In this document: one piece after another, positions 45,966 to 60,403 of the stretch
Layout: every line of letters begins with the position of its first letter
How positions within the stretch are numbered: the first letter of the stretch is position 1
DNA from: Siphonodentalium dalli
Taxonomy: Eukaryota; Mollusca; Scaphopoda; Gadilida; Siphonodentaliidae
Direction: 5' to 3'
Length of the DNA: 64,000 bases
NCBI GenBank assembly: GCA_032622095.1
Contig: CP136062.1
Coordinates: forward strand, 231,212,578-231,276,577
Translations under genes and position numbers: made by a program
The notes under the pieces: model-generated
What the model was told of the DNA's origin: nothing
Database searches by the model: none
The model's input: only the letters and a program-made list of their open reading frames with translations

Positions 45966-46489
45966 ATAATTTATATAACGGTACACCTTTCATAGCATAA
46001 AATAGCGCTCCAATCGTCACTATCACTAATTGGTTTGTTTAGTGAAAAAGGTACCCAGGTCATAAACCCAGGTCATAAACTTGTGAATCAAATGTGACAA
46101 TAAATAAATAAATGGGATTTTATTGTATACTTTCTATACAAAATGGATTCTCCCATTCAGTTATAAAAGTATACATTGGTATAGTCTATCATTCATTTGG
46201 AGGGGTGTCATATATAATGGTAGAATGGAGATAAATACATGTAGGGTTAGCGTCTATGTATTGATGTTGTTTTTTGTGGTTATTAATGTCTTTAATTATG
46301 TAATACATGTATATATTAAAGATACATAATCTGAATTAACGCATCTAACTACTATTTATATCTTTGGCTTCAGGTGGTAAAAAAATATTTTATTTGAGTT
46401 GAACCCACCCATCAAAGCTCGGAGTTATCAGATGTCGATTTTTGAAATCTGTTATTTTTCACCACCTGGAATATTTGGATGGATGGGAT

Positions 46490-49400
46490 GGGAGAACAGT
46501 CTGACATAGAGACTGACAAATTCAATCCAATATACCCCCCAAGTTTTCTTTGCAAAATCAGGGTTTAATGAGTTCAACTGGATACTGGTGGTTAAGAACA
46601 TAATATTCGAACAGACAAGCCTGAACATAGTGTCTGACATTTGCAGAATGAGGTCCCCAAAGGGTGAATTTAATGACACAATCCTGCAATGCGGGCTAGC
46701 ATCACCAAATTCACCCTCTGGGGACCTCATTCTGTGTAGGCCTCAACTGCTATGGGAGACATAGCATTAGATTGAAGTTCTCCAGTTAAAGTTGGTGATG
46801 TGCACCCATTGGGCACCTTGATTATGCATTTTATATTCACAAATTAGGGGATATAGAAACTAAACAGAAGGGCTAAAGTAAGTAAAAATGTCAATTTAAG
46901 TGCCTATATACTTCCCAGAAGATGAGGCTTAAGCAGAATGAGGACCCTGGCTAGTGTATTTGGTGATGCTAGACTGCTGTGCAGGGTAGCATAACTAAAT
47001 TCACCCTCTGGGGACCTCATTCTGCAAATGCCAGATAGAAGACAAATTTAATCCAATATATACCCCCCCCCCCCTCCATTTTTCTTTGAATATTAGTCGT
47101 ATGATTTTATCTGGATAAGTGGTGATTAAAACAATAATATGAAATGACCAAACCTGAATTTAGTATGTCTGACATTTGCAGAATTAGGTCCCAAAAATGT
47201 GGATTTAATGACAATATTCTGTAAGGCAGGCTAGCATCACCAAATTCATCCTCAATCTGATTAGGCCTCAATGGCCAATTAAACCAAGGAACAGATTGAA
47301 GTCCTACAGTTGAAGTTGGTGATACACACCCATTGAGCACCTCAATTATGCATTTTATCTTCTGCAAATTAGGGGGACATTGAAACTGAACAGGTGGAAA
47401 AAAGTGACTAAATCAATGAAGTCCTACAGTTGAAGTTGGTGATACACACCCATTGAGCACCTCAATTATGCATTTTATCTTCTGCAAATTAGGGGGACAT
47501 TGAAACTGAACAGGTGGAAAAAGTGACTAAATCAAACTGTCAATTTGATACTTAGGATACTTCCCAGAAGATGAGGACTAAGCAGAATTAGGTCCCTGGT
47601 GGGTGTGTTTGGTGATGCTAGAATGCTGTATGGGGTAGCAACACTAAATTCACCATCTGGGGACCTCACTATGTAAATGTCAGACACACTATTTACAGAC
47701 TTGAAGAAATCAAAGCCATTCACAGTATCATTGAATGTCAGTCATCACCTAACAATGGAAGCACCAGTTTGTTGTTAAATTGCTACATATATGTTTAGTG
47801 TCTGGCCAGTTTATATAATTAATGACCTGTACCTTTACAGATATATATGCCTCTGTGGTGAGAAGAGGTATTAAATTGAGAGGTGATATGGCTTGGAAGG
47901 GATGTTGGTTGATGGCAGGGTTGGGCCTGGGCCATGTGGGAGGGGGAGGGTGGAATGTTCCATAATTTCATTAAAGAGTAAAGTTTCATAACTCTGCAGA
48001 TGTTATATATAATGGTGTAACTTTTTTTCAAATTTTTAAACATGTTTAAAAAAAAATTGTCCCAGAAGATGAGGCCTAAGCAGAATAAGGTAATTGCGGG
48101 TGTATTTGGTGATGCTAGCCTGCTGTATTGGGTAGCAACACTAAATTCACCATCTGGGGACTTCATTCTGCAAATGTCAGACACACTATGTCCAGGCTTG
48201 GAGAAATGAACAATGGACTATTCCTTGTAGACTCTGGTAGAATAGTTGTTTAGCTAATGTCATGTCTTGTAATGACAGATGGTAAACTGGTCTGAAGCAA
48301 GCAGTCTTCTATTCAGCAAGAGTATCGGGTGACCACACTATGATAAATTGGCTTTTTCAATAATACAGGCGCAGTGTTCTCTTAAAAATTAATAGTGCAT
48401 AGCAAAGAGGTGTGAATTATAAAGGGCCATAACTCTGTTAAAATATATCGGATCAAACCCATATTTTAACTTGATCTGTATATAAGTGTCAAAAATTCAT
48501 ATACCAAATTTGGTGTTGATCAGATGAAAAATGTTTGAGTAATCCTGTCTTGGATGAATTCTATATCAAAACAAGAGTGGAAGGGGTTAAATAAACAATA
48601 CCAAAATCCATACAGATGAAGAACATGCTAAGAAAAATCTAGGTAAGAAATATGAGGCTGTGATGTGTCCTAAACAAAAATTAAAGGTCAAAATGCAAAA
48701 ATTATATTTTTTGTTTTTAAAGTTATGTCCCTGGCTCTGCCCCTATTTGACCCAGTGACCCCATTTGAACAAATCTGCACCCCAGTCACCCAATGTATCT
48801 CTGTACCAAATATAAGCTAAATCGGCCAAATATTTTTTTAGAAGAAGTCATTGTAAGAATTACTATGAGTTATGGCCCTGGTTTCTCAACTAATTGACCG
48901 GGTGACCTCATTTGAACAAATCTGAACACCAGTGACCCAAGGACCCTCCATACCAAATATTAGCTAAATCGGCCCAATGGTTCTGAACAAGAAGTCGTTG
49001 TAAGAATTACTATGGAGGAATAAAGTTATGGCCCTGGCTTCGCAACTATTTGACCCAGTGACCTCATTTGAACAAATCTGAATGAGAGTCACCTAGGGAA
49101 CATCCACACCAAATATGAACCAATTCGGTATGATGGTTTCAGAGGAGAAGATGTTTAAACAAAAGTTTGACGGACGGACGACGGACGAGGAGTGATGACT
49201 ATAGCTCCACCGGAGACTTCGTCTCAGGTGAGCTAAAAACGATCAAACCCATATTCGAACTCGATCTGTATTTTGGGCTGAGAAACTCACATACCAAATT
49301 TGGTTGTGATCAGATAGAAAATGTTTCAGTTATCGCATTATGCAGACGGACGAACGACGAATGGTCAATCCGGACGTTGACACTATGTTTACCATACTAT

Positions 49401-51925
49401 GGTATGGGTAAACATAATGAAAGTGTCAATGACACTGTAGCTCAACTTGGAAAGGGAATAATTTAATGTATTACAGTCAATGGAGCAATTAGGAATGTGG
49501 AAAGTTGAATGTCTAATACTAGTTTATAGACATGAAGAGAAAAGTAAAATCCAAGATGGCTGCTGGCGGCCATGTTTTCGGCCGAATGACCCCAAAATGA
49601 GTCGTTCCCATCTACATGTCATCGTTAACATCCATGACAAATTTTATGACGATCAGACTAATGGTACGACCTGTAGCCCATGCTAATTAAAGAATTTAGT
49701 CATACAAAGAGTAAAATCCAAGATGGCTGCTGGCGGCCATGTTTTTTAGCCGAATGACACCAAAATTACTCGTTCCCATCTACATGTCATTATTAACATT
49801 CATAACAAATTTTATGATGATCAGACTAAAGGTATGACATGTAGCCCGTGCTAAAGAATTTAGTCATACAAAGAGTAAAATCCAAGACGGCTCCTGGCGG
49901 CCATGTTTTCGGCCAAATGACCCCAAAATGAGTCGTTCCCATCTACATGTCATCGTTAACATCCATGACAAATGTTATGACGATCAGACTAAAGGTACGA
50001 CCTGCAGCCCGTGCTAAAGAATTTAGTCATACAAAGAGTAAAATCCAAGATGGCTGCTGGCGGCCATGTTTTTTGGCCGAATGACCCCAAAATGACTCGT
50101 TCCCATCTACATGTCATTATTAACATTCTTGACAAATTTTATGATGATCAGACTAAAAGTACGACCTGTAGCCCGTGCTAAAGAATTTAGTCATACAAAG
50201 AGTAAAATCCAAGATGGCTGCTGGCGGCCATGTTTTTGGCCCGAATGACCCCAAAATTACCTGTTCCCATCTACATGTCAATACATGTATTAACATCCAT
50301 GACAAATTTCATGATGATCAGACAAACAGTACGGCCTGTAGCCTGTGCTAATGGATTGAATTTTTAAATCCAATATGGCCACTGGCGGCCATGTTTTTTT
50401 TTCCGAATGACCTTAAAATTAATCATTCTGGTCTAAATGTTGATGTCAACAGCTATGACAAATTTCATAATGATCCGACCAAAGGTACGACCTGTAGCCT
50501 GCATTGTTGACGCCTTACGTACACACGCACACACGGACGACGGACGACAAAGCCATGGCAATAGCTCAAACTTTACAAAGTAAAGTTGAGCTAAAAATGA
50601 TTAACAACACAGATTCCAATTTCATTGTTTTTATTTCAAAACATGAATGTGGATCAACAATAAAAACATAACAAAACAATCTCTGTACACCTATCATAGA
50701 TCATACAGTAATCCCTTAAATAATCGACTCCTTAACCACAGCAGAATTATGGGTAACTTTTCAGGATTTAGTTGGAAATATGAGAGCTTTCCGATGAATG
50801 GCAACAAGCCATATTTCCGAATAAATCCTGAAAAGTTACCCATAATTCTGCTGTGGTTAAGGAGTCGATTATATAGGGCATTACGGTACCATGAAACTCA
50901 ACTCTGTCTAACGCCCATAGCGATCTTATTCCACCAGTTCAAAACCTGGGAACTTTTTTATGTTTTGGTAAGGAACCTTATAAAGTAAAAAAAAATGTGG
51001 GGAATATATTTCTTAGTTATTATCTGTTCCTTAATAATGTACTTCACTCAAGGTGAAGCTTAAAAAATCGAAATTACATGTGTGACTTTTCTGAGCCAAT
51101 ATCCCGATATTGTATTAATAATAGCCAAGTATAAATTCCATAATTGTAATTAAGCAATGCAAAGCAAAATCGCTCACAAAGTCAATTAAATCGTGAAATT
51201 TTGAGATAGAACCTTCACCTGCAGAGAAGTACGTTATTTAAGGAACAGATAATGTCTAAGAAATATATTCCCCGCGTTATTTTATCAACTTCATAAGGTT
51301 CCCTGTCAAAACTTAAAAAATTCCAAGGTTTTGTATTGGTGGAATATGATCTCTACGGGCGTTAGCCAGAGTAGAGATTCATGACATTATCTACAACTAT
51401 GATAATTTATATAACGGTACACCTTTCATAGCATAAAATAGCGCTCCAATCGTCACTATCACTAATTGGTTTGTTTAGTGAAAAAGGTACCCAGGTCATA
51501 AACCCAGGTCATAAACTTGTGAATCAAATGTGACAATAAATAAATAAATGGGATTTTATTGTATACTTTCTATACAAAATGGATTCTCCCATTCAGTTAT
51601 AAAAGTATACATTGGTATAGTCTATCATTCATTTGGAGGGGTGTCATATATAATGGTAGAATGGAGATAAATACATGTAGGGTTAGCGTCTATGTATTGA
51701 TGTTGTTTTTTGTGGTTATTAATGTCTTTAATTATGTAATACATGTATATATTAAAGATACATAATCCGAATTAACGCATCTAACTACTATTTATATCTT
51801 TGGCTTCAGGTGGTAAAAAAATATTTTATTTGAGTTGAACCCACCCATCAAAGCTCGGAGTTATCAGATGTCGATTTTTGAAATCTGTTATTTTTCACCA
51901 CCTGGAATATTTGGATGGATGGGAT
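46490..51925 (+). repeat. 5.43 kb tandem macrorepeat, copy 2
   Basis: 5436 bp, co-linear with copy 1 and differing by scattered single bases and small indels (for example the poly-C length near 47065 and CCTTAAAATT for CCCCAAAATT near 50412). All internal blocks are present. Confidence 0.95.
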
Positions 51926-54900
51926 GGGAGAACAGTCTGACATAGAGACTGACAAATTCAATCCAATATACCCCCCAAGTTTTCTTTGCAAAATCAGGGT
52001 TTAATGAGTTCAACTGGATACTGGTGGTTAAGAACATAATATTCGAACAGACAAGCCTGAACATAGTGTCTGACATTTGCAGAATGAGGTCCCCAAAGGG
52101 TGAATTTAATGACACAATCCTGCAATGCGGGCTAGCATCACCAAATTCACCCTCTGGGGACCTCATTCTGTGTAGGCCTCAACTGCTATGGGAGACATAG
52201 CATTAGATTGAAGTTCTCCAGTTAAAGTTGGTGATGTGCACCCATTGGGCACCTTGATTATGCATTTTATATTCACAAATTAGGGGATATAGAAACTAAA
52301 CAGAAGGGCTAAAGTAAGTAAAAATGTCAATTTAAGTGCCTATATACTTCCCAGAAGATGAGGCTTAAGCAGAATGAGGACCCTGGCTAGTGTATTTGGT
52401 GATGCTAGACTGCTGTGCAGGGTAGCATAACTAAATTCACCCTCTGGGGACCTCATTCTGCAAATGCCAGATAGAAGACAAATTTAATCCAATATATACC
52501 CCCCCCCCCCCTCCATTTTTCTTTGAATATTAGTCGTATGATTTTATCTGGATAAGTGGTGATTAAAACAATAATATGAAATGGCCAAACCTGAATTTAG
52601 TATGTCTGACATTTGCAGAATTAGGTCCCAAAAATGTGGATTTAATGACAATATTCTGTAAGGCAGGCTAGCATCACCAAATTCATCCTCAATCTGATTA
52701 GGCCTCAATGGCCAATTAAACCAAGGAACAGATTGAAGTCCTACAGTTGAAGTTGGTGATACACACCCATTGAGCACCTCAATTATGCATTTTATCTTCT
52801 GCAAATTAGGGGGACATTGAAACTGAACAGGTGGAAAAAAGTGACTAAATCAATGAAGTCCTACAGTTGAAGTTGGTGATACACACCCATTGAGCACCTC
52901 AATTATGCATTTTATCTTCTGCAAATTAGGGGGACATTGAAACTGAACAGGTGGAAAAAGTAACTAAATCAAACTGTCAATTTGATACTTAGGATACTTC
53001 CCAGAAGATGAGGACTAAGCAGAATTAGGTCCCTGGTGGGTGTGTTTGGTGATGCTAGAATGCTGTATGGGGTAGCAACACTAAATTCACCATCTGGGGA
53101 CCTCACTATGTAAATGTCAGACACACTATTTACAGACTTGAAGAAATCAAAGCCATTCACAGTATCATTGAATGTCAGTCATCACCTAACAATGGAAGCA
53201 CCAGTTTGTTGTTAAATTGCTACATATATGTTTAGTGTCTGGCCAGTTTATATAATTAATGACCTGTACCTTTACAGATATATATGCCTCTGTGGTGAGA
53301 AGAGGTATTAAATTGAGAGGTGATATGGCTTGGAAGGGATGTTGGTTGATGGCAGGGTTGGGCCTGGGCCATGTGGGAGGGGGAGGGTGGAATGTTCCAT
53401 AATTTCATTAAAGAGTAAAGTTTCATAACTCTGCAGATGTTATATATAATGGTGTAACTTTTTTTCAAATTTTTAAACATGTTTAAAAAAAAATTGTCCC
53501 AGAAGATGAGGCCTAAGCAGAATAAGGTAATTGCGGGTGTATTTGGTGATGCTAGCCTGCTGTATTGGGTAGCAACACTAAATTCACCATCTGGGGACTT
53601 CATTCTGCAAATGTCAGACACACTATGTCCAGGCTTGGATAAATGAACAATGGACTATTCCTTGTAGACTCTGGTAGAATAGTTGTTTAGCTAATGTCAT
53701 GTCTTGTAATGACAGATGGTAAACTGGTCTGAAGCAAGCAGTCTTCTATTCAGCAAGAGTATCGGGTGACCACACTATGATAAATTGGCTTTTTCAATAA
53801 TACAGGCGCAGTGTTCTCTTAAAAATTAATAGTGCATAGCAAAGAGGTGTGAATTATAAAGGGCCATAACTCTGTTAAAATATATCGGATCAAACCCATA
53901 TTTTAACTTGATCTGTATATAAGTGTCAAAAATTCATATACCAAATTTGGTGTTGATCAGATGAAAAATGTTTGAGTAATCCTGTCTTGGATGAATTCTA
54001 TATCAAAACAAGAGTGGAAGGGGTTAAATAAACAATACCAAAATCCATACAGATGAAGAACATGCTAAGAAAAATCTAGGTAAGAAATATGAGGCTGTGA
54101 TGTGTCCTAAACAAAAATTAAAGGTCAAAATGCAAAAATTATATTTTTTGTTTTTAAAGTTATGTCCCTGGCTCTGCCCCTATTTGACCCAGTGACCCCA
54201 TTTGAACAAATCTGCACCCCAGTCACCCAATGTATCTCTGTACCAAATATAAGCTAAATCGGCCAAATATTTTTTTAGAAGAAGTCATTGTAAGAATTAC
54301 TATGAGTTATGGCCCTGGTTTCTCAACTAATTGACCGGGTGACCTCATTTGAACAAATCTGAACACCAGTGACCCAAGGACCCTCCATACCAAATATTAG
54401 CTAAATCGGCCCAATGGTTCTGAACAAGAAGTCGTTGTAAGAATTACTATGGAGGAATAAAGTTATGGCCCTGGCTTCGCAACTATTTGACCCAGTGACC
54501 TCATTTGAACAAATCTGAATGAGAGTCACCTAGGGAACATCCACACCAAATATGAACCAATTCGGTATGATGGTTTCAGAGGAGAAGATGTTTAAACAAA
54601 AGTTTGACGGACGGACGACGGACGAGGAGTGATGACTATAGCTCCACCGGAGACTTCGTCTCAGGTGAGCTAAAAACGATCAAACCCATATTCGAACTCG
54701 ATCTGTATTTTGGGCTGAGAAACTCACATACCAAATTTGGTTGTGATCAGATAGAAAATGTTTCAGTTATCGCATTATGCAGACGGACGAACGACGAATG
54801 GTCAATCCGGACGTTGACACTATGTTTACCATACTATGGTATGGGTAAACATAATGAAAGTGTCAATGACACTGTAGCTCAACTTGGAAAGGGAATAATT

Positions 54901-57186
54901 TAATGTATTACAGTCAATGGAGCAATTAGGAATGTGGAAAGTTGAATGTCTAATACTAGTTTATAGACATGAAGAGAAAAGTAAAATCCAAGATGGCTGC
55001 TGGCGGCCATGTTTTCGGCCGAATGACCCCAAAATGAGTCGTTCCCATCTACATGTCATCGTTAACATCCATGACAAATTTTATGACGATCAGACTAATG
55101 GTACGACCTGTAGCCCATGCTAATTAAAGAATTTAGTCATACAAAGAGTAAAATCCAAGATGGCTGCTGGCGGCCATGTTTTTTAGCCGAATGACACCAA
55201 AATTACTCGTTCCCATCTACATGTCATTATTAACATTCATAACAAATTTTATGATGATCAGACTAAAGGTATGACATGTAGCCCGTGCTAAAGAATTTAG
55301 TCATACAAAGAGTAAAATCCAAGACGGCTCCTGGCGGCCATGTTTTCGGCCAAATGACCCCAAAATGAGTCGTTCCCATCTACATGTCATCGTTAACATC
55401 CATGACAAATGTTATGACGATCAGACTAAAGGTACGACCTGCAGCCCGTGCTAAAGAATTTAGTCATACAAAGAGTAAAATCCAAGATGGCTGCTGGCGG
55501 CCATGTTTTTGGCCCGAATGACCCCAAAATTACCTGTTCCCATCTACATGTCAATACATGTATTAACATCCATGACAAATTTCATGATGATCAGACAAAC
55601 AGTACGGCCTGTAGCCTGTGCTAATGGATTGAATTTTTAAATCCAATATGGCCACTGGCGGCCATGTTTTTTTTCCGAATGACCCCAAAATTAATCATTC
55701 TGGTCTAAATGTTGATGTCAACAGCTATGACAAATTTCATAATGATCCGACCAAAGGTACGACCTGTAGCCTGCATTGTTGACGCCTTACGTACACACGC
55801 ACACACGGACGACGGACGACAAAGCCATGGCAATAGCTCAAACTTTACAAAGTAAAGTTGAGCTAAAAATGATTAACAACACAGATTCCAATTTCATTGT
55901 TTTTATTTCAAAACATGAATGTGGATCAACAATAAAAACATAACAAAACAATCTCTGTACACCTATCATAGATCATACAGTAATCCCTTAAATAATCGAC
56001 TCCTTAACCACAGCAGAATTATGGGTAACTTTTCAGGATTTAGTTGGAAATATGAGAGCTTTCCGATGAATGGCAACAAGCCATATTTCCGAATAAATCC
56101 TGAAAAGTTACCCATAATTCTGCTGTGGTTAAGGAGTCGATTATATAGGGCATTACGGTACCATGAAACTCAACTCTGTCTAACGCCCATAGCGATCTTA
56201 TTCCACCAGTTCAAAACCTGGGAACTTTTTTATGTTTTGGTAAGGAACCTTATAAAGTAAAAAAAAATGTGGGGAATATATTTCTTAGTTATTATCTGTT
56301 CCTTAATAATGTACTTCACTCAAGGTGAAGCTTAAAAAATCGAAATTACATGTGTGACTTTTCTGAGCCAATATCCCGATATTGTATTAATAATAGCCAA
56401 GTATAAATTCCATAATTGTAATTAAGCAATGCAAAGCAAAATCGCTCACAAAGTCAATTAAATCGTGAAATTTTGAGATAGAACCTTCACCTGCAGAGAA
56501 GTACGTTATTTAAGGAACAGATAATGTCTAAGAAATATATTCCCCGCGTTATTTTATCAACTTCATAAGGTTCCCTGTCAAAACTTAAAAAATTCCAAGG
56601 TTTTGTATTGGTGGAATATGATCTCTACGGGCGTTAGCCAGAGTAGAGATTCATGGCATGATCTACAACTATGATAATTTATATAACGGTACACCTTTCA
56701 TAGCATAAAATAGCGCTCCAATCGTCACTCTCACTAATTGGTTTGTTTAGTGAAAAAGGTACCCAGGTCATAAACCCAGGTCATAAACTTGTGAATCAAA
56801 TGTGACAATAAATAAATAAATGGGATTTTATTGTATACTTTCTATACAAAATGGATTCTCCCATTCAGTTATAAAAGTATACATTGGTATAGTCTATCAT
56901 TCATTTGGAGGGGTGTCATATATAATGGTAGAATGGAGATAAATACATGTAGGGTTAGCGTCTATGTATTGATGTTGTTTTTTGTGGTTATTAATGTCTT
57001 TAATTATGTAATACATGTATATATTAAAGATACATAATCCGAATTAACGCATCTAACTACTATTTATATCTTTGGCTTCAGGTGGTAAAAAAATATTTTA
57101 TTTGAGTTGAACCCACCCATCAAAGCTCGGAGTTATCAGATGTCGATTTTTGAAATCTGTTATTTTTCACCACCTGGAATATTTGG
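51926..57186 (+). repeat. 5.43 kb tandem macrorepeat, copy 3 (one subrepeat lost)
   Basis: About 5261 bp. One of the 165 bp 'AAATCCAAGATGGCTGCTGG' subrepeats is missing (copy 3 has five where copies 1 and 2 have six); otherwise nearly identical. Similarity stops at 57186 (...CACCTGGAATATTTGG), where copies 1 and 2 continue directly into the next unit. Confidence 0.95.
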
Positions 57187-57933
57187 CGGCCCAGAAAATA
57201 TTTGACGAGCTGACCAACGTACTCTCAATACAAAAATTGTGTTGAACAAATTGCTGATATATAACACGTTTTGGAAAATGTTATTCTAGAGTTGACAGTG
57301 GTCAGGATTATTTTTGGGTAATTAATCGATTCTGATAAATAAAACGTCTTATGAAGAAATGTTGTTGTTGTTGGAATCTGATGATACGGGTGACCATCAA
57401 ATCGGATTGTGTACCTTTAACCCTTTCTCTACTAAATGGATTCACCCATTCACTTATAAAAGTATACATTGGAATGGTCTATCATTCATTGGAGGGCATC
57501 CAGAAAAATGAGCAGACAACAGATACAAAAAAATAATACGAATGCAGAAAGATTCATATTCACTGGTGGGAAATGTTCAGATAATAAGTTCAACAAACAT
57601 TATTGAATTTATTATCTAAACAGTCCCTAAGGGAACTACTCGTCAATGAGTATTTAGAATCGATAGAGTTAAAGCGACTTGTAATCCTTGTTAATCAAAT
57701 TAGGCATACAGTGGTGATCAAAATGAGTTGATGAATACCCAAAATACTAAAAATACAGCATACTCTAACCAGTCAGTAAAATTTATCTGATTTATTTTCT
57801 CCTGCACAATAATAATTTATAAGCGTAAAATTCATATACATGCTCTAAAACACTTTGCGTGGTATATACAGTGTGTACATATAGTGTTGGAATAAAGGGA
57901 TAAAACTTGTGGTGAAATCAATTGAAGGCCCAC

Positions 57934-58316
57934 TTAACGCTTTACCCAACAGAACGGCCCTGTGCCAATGCATTCTCTTATATATACCATAGGTCGCCTC
58001 GCATATATAAGAGAATGCATTGGCTTAACACATTAAAAATTATAAAATTGTTAAAGAATGTAAGAAAAAAATAGTAAAAAGTGTTAAAAAAAGATTTTTT
58101 TTAGGCCAATGCATTCTCTTATATATGCGAGGCGACCTATGGTCGACTCGCATATATAAGAGAATGCATTGGCACAGGGCATAACTGTAACTATCACAAT
58201 GTGGTCAAGGAGCCGGTTCCAATGATATCCATATTTGTATGGTTCTATTGAGCCAGACCGAAGATATTTTAGGCTGTTGAAGCTTTTTTTGGCCGGTTTG
58301 TTGGGTAAAGGGTTAA
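57934..58316. mobile_element. TTAA-flanked hairpin MITE, fourth copy
   Basis: Same family and orientation as 16093-16492. The left terminus has one change (CGCTTTACCC). The first hairpin has lost part of one arm (57965-58023); the second is intact (58106-58172). Confidence 0.72.
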
Positions 58317-58349
58317 TAAATAATTAATAAGCACATTATACATATTCCA

Positions 58350-59400
58350 TATGATATTCCATTTGGAAGAGGAACCAACAATATATATATTCCACCAGAA
58401 TACGGAACAGCTGTGGCTTAGGAGCTTCCATCAAGGGATAGAGATTCTCAGATTCATTCCAACCCAGAATGCATCAGAATTCAAACTAAGAGATAGAGTT
58501 ATTCTTCATCCATTGAGAATAATATACTTTACAGTACAGACCGGATAAAAATTTATCACAGAACACACCTCGGTACCTTAACAAAAACAACATGATCACA
58601 GTTGATTTGACCGGATCAGTTGATGAACAAAGTATTGGAGCTTCCACTTTCAAATGGTATATAATATGGAATATGTTTTATATATAGAGGATCTCACATG
58701 AGTTCCTATTTTATACGGAATTTATCAACCGAGTTCACTAAATTCGATTTGAGCCGAGGTTTACCGAGGCTCAAATAGAATTTAGAGGACGAGGTTGATA
58801 AATTACGTATAAAATAGGACGAGTGTGAGATACCTTTTATCACATGATCAAATAAACCCGAAGCAACGCGAAATATTCATCGAAAACAACAATCATAAAC
58901 TACAGCGATCGCAAGTTATCTGAAGAACGCCGTGATGTCATCACACGCGCTGATATTAAACGTGTCTATTACCGATAATTATGAAACTGCTTTTATGGCC
59001 AAATTATGTGATAAAATGTGATCTGGTGATTCGAAAATTAAGTGGGACATTGGGCAGACGACTAAAAGCTAACAAGATAATTAAGGCCCACTTAATTTCG
59101 AACCAACAGATCACATTATATAAAATATATGCCATATTATATACCATTTGAAAGAGTAAGCTCCAAAATATTGTATTACCAACTTATCAGGTGTAATAAA
59201 ATGTGAACATGTTTTTGTTGAGGTACCGAGGTGTTTTCTGTGCTTAAATCTCTGGACTGTACAGCAAAGTCTATTATTTTCAATGGAAGGGGGGATTACT
59301 CTATATCTTAGTTTGAATTCTGTTTCATTCTGGCAGCAATACAGGGGAAGTTTCTTTGATTTCAGCTATTTTCTATTACTCTATGAGCACCTTCTGAGAC
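58350..59400. repeat. Large fold-back element
   Basis: The left arm (CAGAATTCAAACTAAGAGAT, ACCTCGGTACCTTAACAAAA, TTTCAAATGGTATATAATAT) is the complement of the right arm (59130-59345) over roughly 300 bp. The centre holds the GAGGATCTCACATGAG inverted repeat (58687-58834). Sequence resembling the right arm and its extension (to 59480) also occurs at 11830-12038. The 65-codon plus frame at 58351 is inside the arm and is not a gene. Confidence 0.65.
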
Positions 59401-59480
59401 ACAGACGTTCCAAATGGTGATGAATTATAGTATTTTAATCGTATTTTATTTCATAGATTGTTTTTAAAAACCATATAAAA

Positions 59481-60050
59481 CCATATATCAAGGCATAATC
59501 AAAAAAATAATCGGTGACTCGGAAATTAAAAAGACAGTAAAAAGAGAGTAAAAAGAATGGTCAGTATCAACTGGAGCTGTTAAGTTTCACAGATTGTCTG
59601 TGAGACTCCCGTTGCCATAGGGATAGCCTCCAAAATACTGAAGACCACCCGTGTCACCCGCATGTTCAGATTCACTGTTGGTAACTTCAACTCTAAGCGA
59701 CACTGCTCAAATTTTTAAAGGAACTGTCGGTAACATTAAGATTAGTTTCAAATTCATCATCATTCAGTTCTATATAATCAGCAGTACTAATTGAGACTAA
59801 TTTATTTGCACACCCTTTGTAGCCATGCAAGCTGTCATAAAAGTATAGACAATAGATTTATTTAGGTATATATATTTATAAAATAAACACAAACTAAAAA
59901 TCTATGTAATCTACATCATCGAAATGGTAAATAAAAAGATGGAAATCAAATAAAAATTTTTTTTGGAACATGACCATATTTGGGCACACATGTACCAGCC
60001 ACAAAAAACTTCCTGATTGATATTTTCAAAACTTGTCTGGTTTCAACCAA
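59481..60050. other. Unassigned AT-rich sequence
   Basis: No repeat family, open frame or motif recognised. Other comparable blanks are 3043-3660, 5751-6220, 22300-23230 (only weak GGGTTTCCATA repeats), 29886-30699, 30952-31580, 31708-32366, 36780-37006, 57187-57933 and 62460-63112. Confidence 0.4.
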
Positions 60051-60115
60051 TGTTAATAATAGATGATACATCACTGGAAACTGATGACACATCAAAAAGG
60101 AACGAAGATACCAAG

Positions 60116-60346
60116 TTAACCCTTTGAGTGCATGGGGCCGATCTCATCGGCCCTAAACCTACAAAATAAGTCTGTTAAAGAATATAAGAATAAATTATTA
60201 AAATTGTAAAAAAATGTAAAAAAAAAAAAAAAAAAAAAAAAAATTGTTAGGCCAATGCATTCTCTTATATATGCGAGGCGACCTATGGTCGACTCACAGG
60301 GTATATGGGTTGAAACAAAAATCGGACCTGGCACTCAAAGGGTTAA
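60116..60346. mobile_element. TTAA-flanked MITE with CCCTTTGAGTGC termini
   Basis: Left TTAACCCTTTGAGTGC and right GGCACTCAAAGGGTTAA. It holds an A-rich spacer with a run of over 20 A and one truncated hairpin module (60251-60298). It is flanked by two copies of a 62-63 bp sequence (about 60053-60115 and 60343-60405), so it landed at the TTAA boundary of a tandem duplication. Confidence 0.72.
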
Positions 60347-60403
60347 TAATAGATGATACATCACTGGAAACTGATGACACATCAAAAAGGAACGAAGATA
60401 CCA

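Larger units (their letters stand above)
41059..46489 (+). repeat. 5.43 kb tandem macrorepeat, copy 1
   Basis: Starts GGGAGAACAGTCTGACATAG after a GATGGATGGATGG stretch. Order within the unit: GCAGAATGAGG hairpins (41211-41303, 41501-41594 and weaker ones to 42735), a 120 bp direct duplication (41863-42102), a GGCCCTGG-type tandem block (43280-43803) ending in the AGGTGAGCTAAAA hairpin, six 165 bp subrepeats (44090-45060), a 177 bp hairpin (45272-45448), a large fold-back (45450-45965) and an AT-rich end. Short open frames repeat identically in each copy and show no protein-like features. Confidence 0.95.

Noticed and set aside
41211-53621. Identical short ORFs in the three macrorepeat copies (99, 113, 68, 121 codons)
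   Set aside because: They are copied along with the DNA, span hairpins and inverted repeats, lack domain features or codon bias, and partly sit on opposite strands of the same palindrome.
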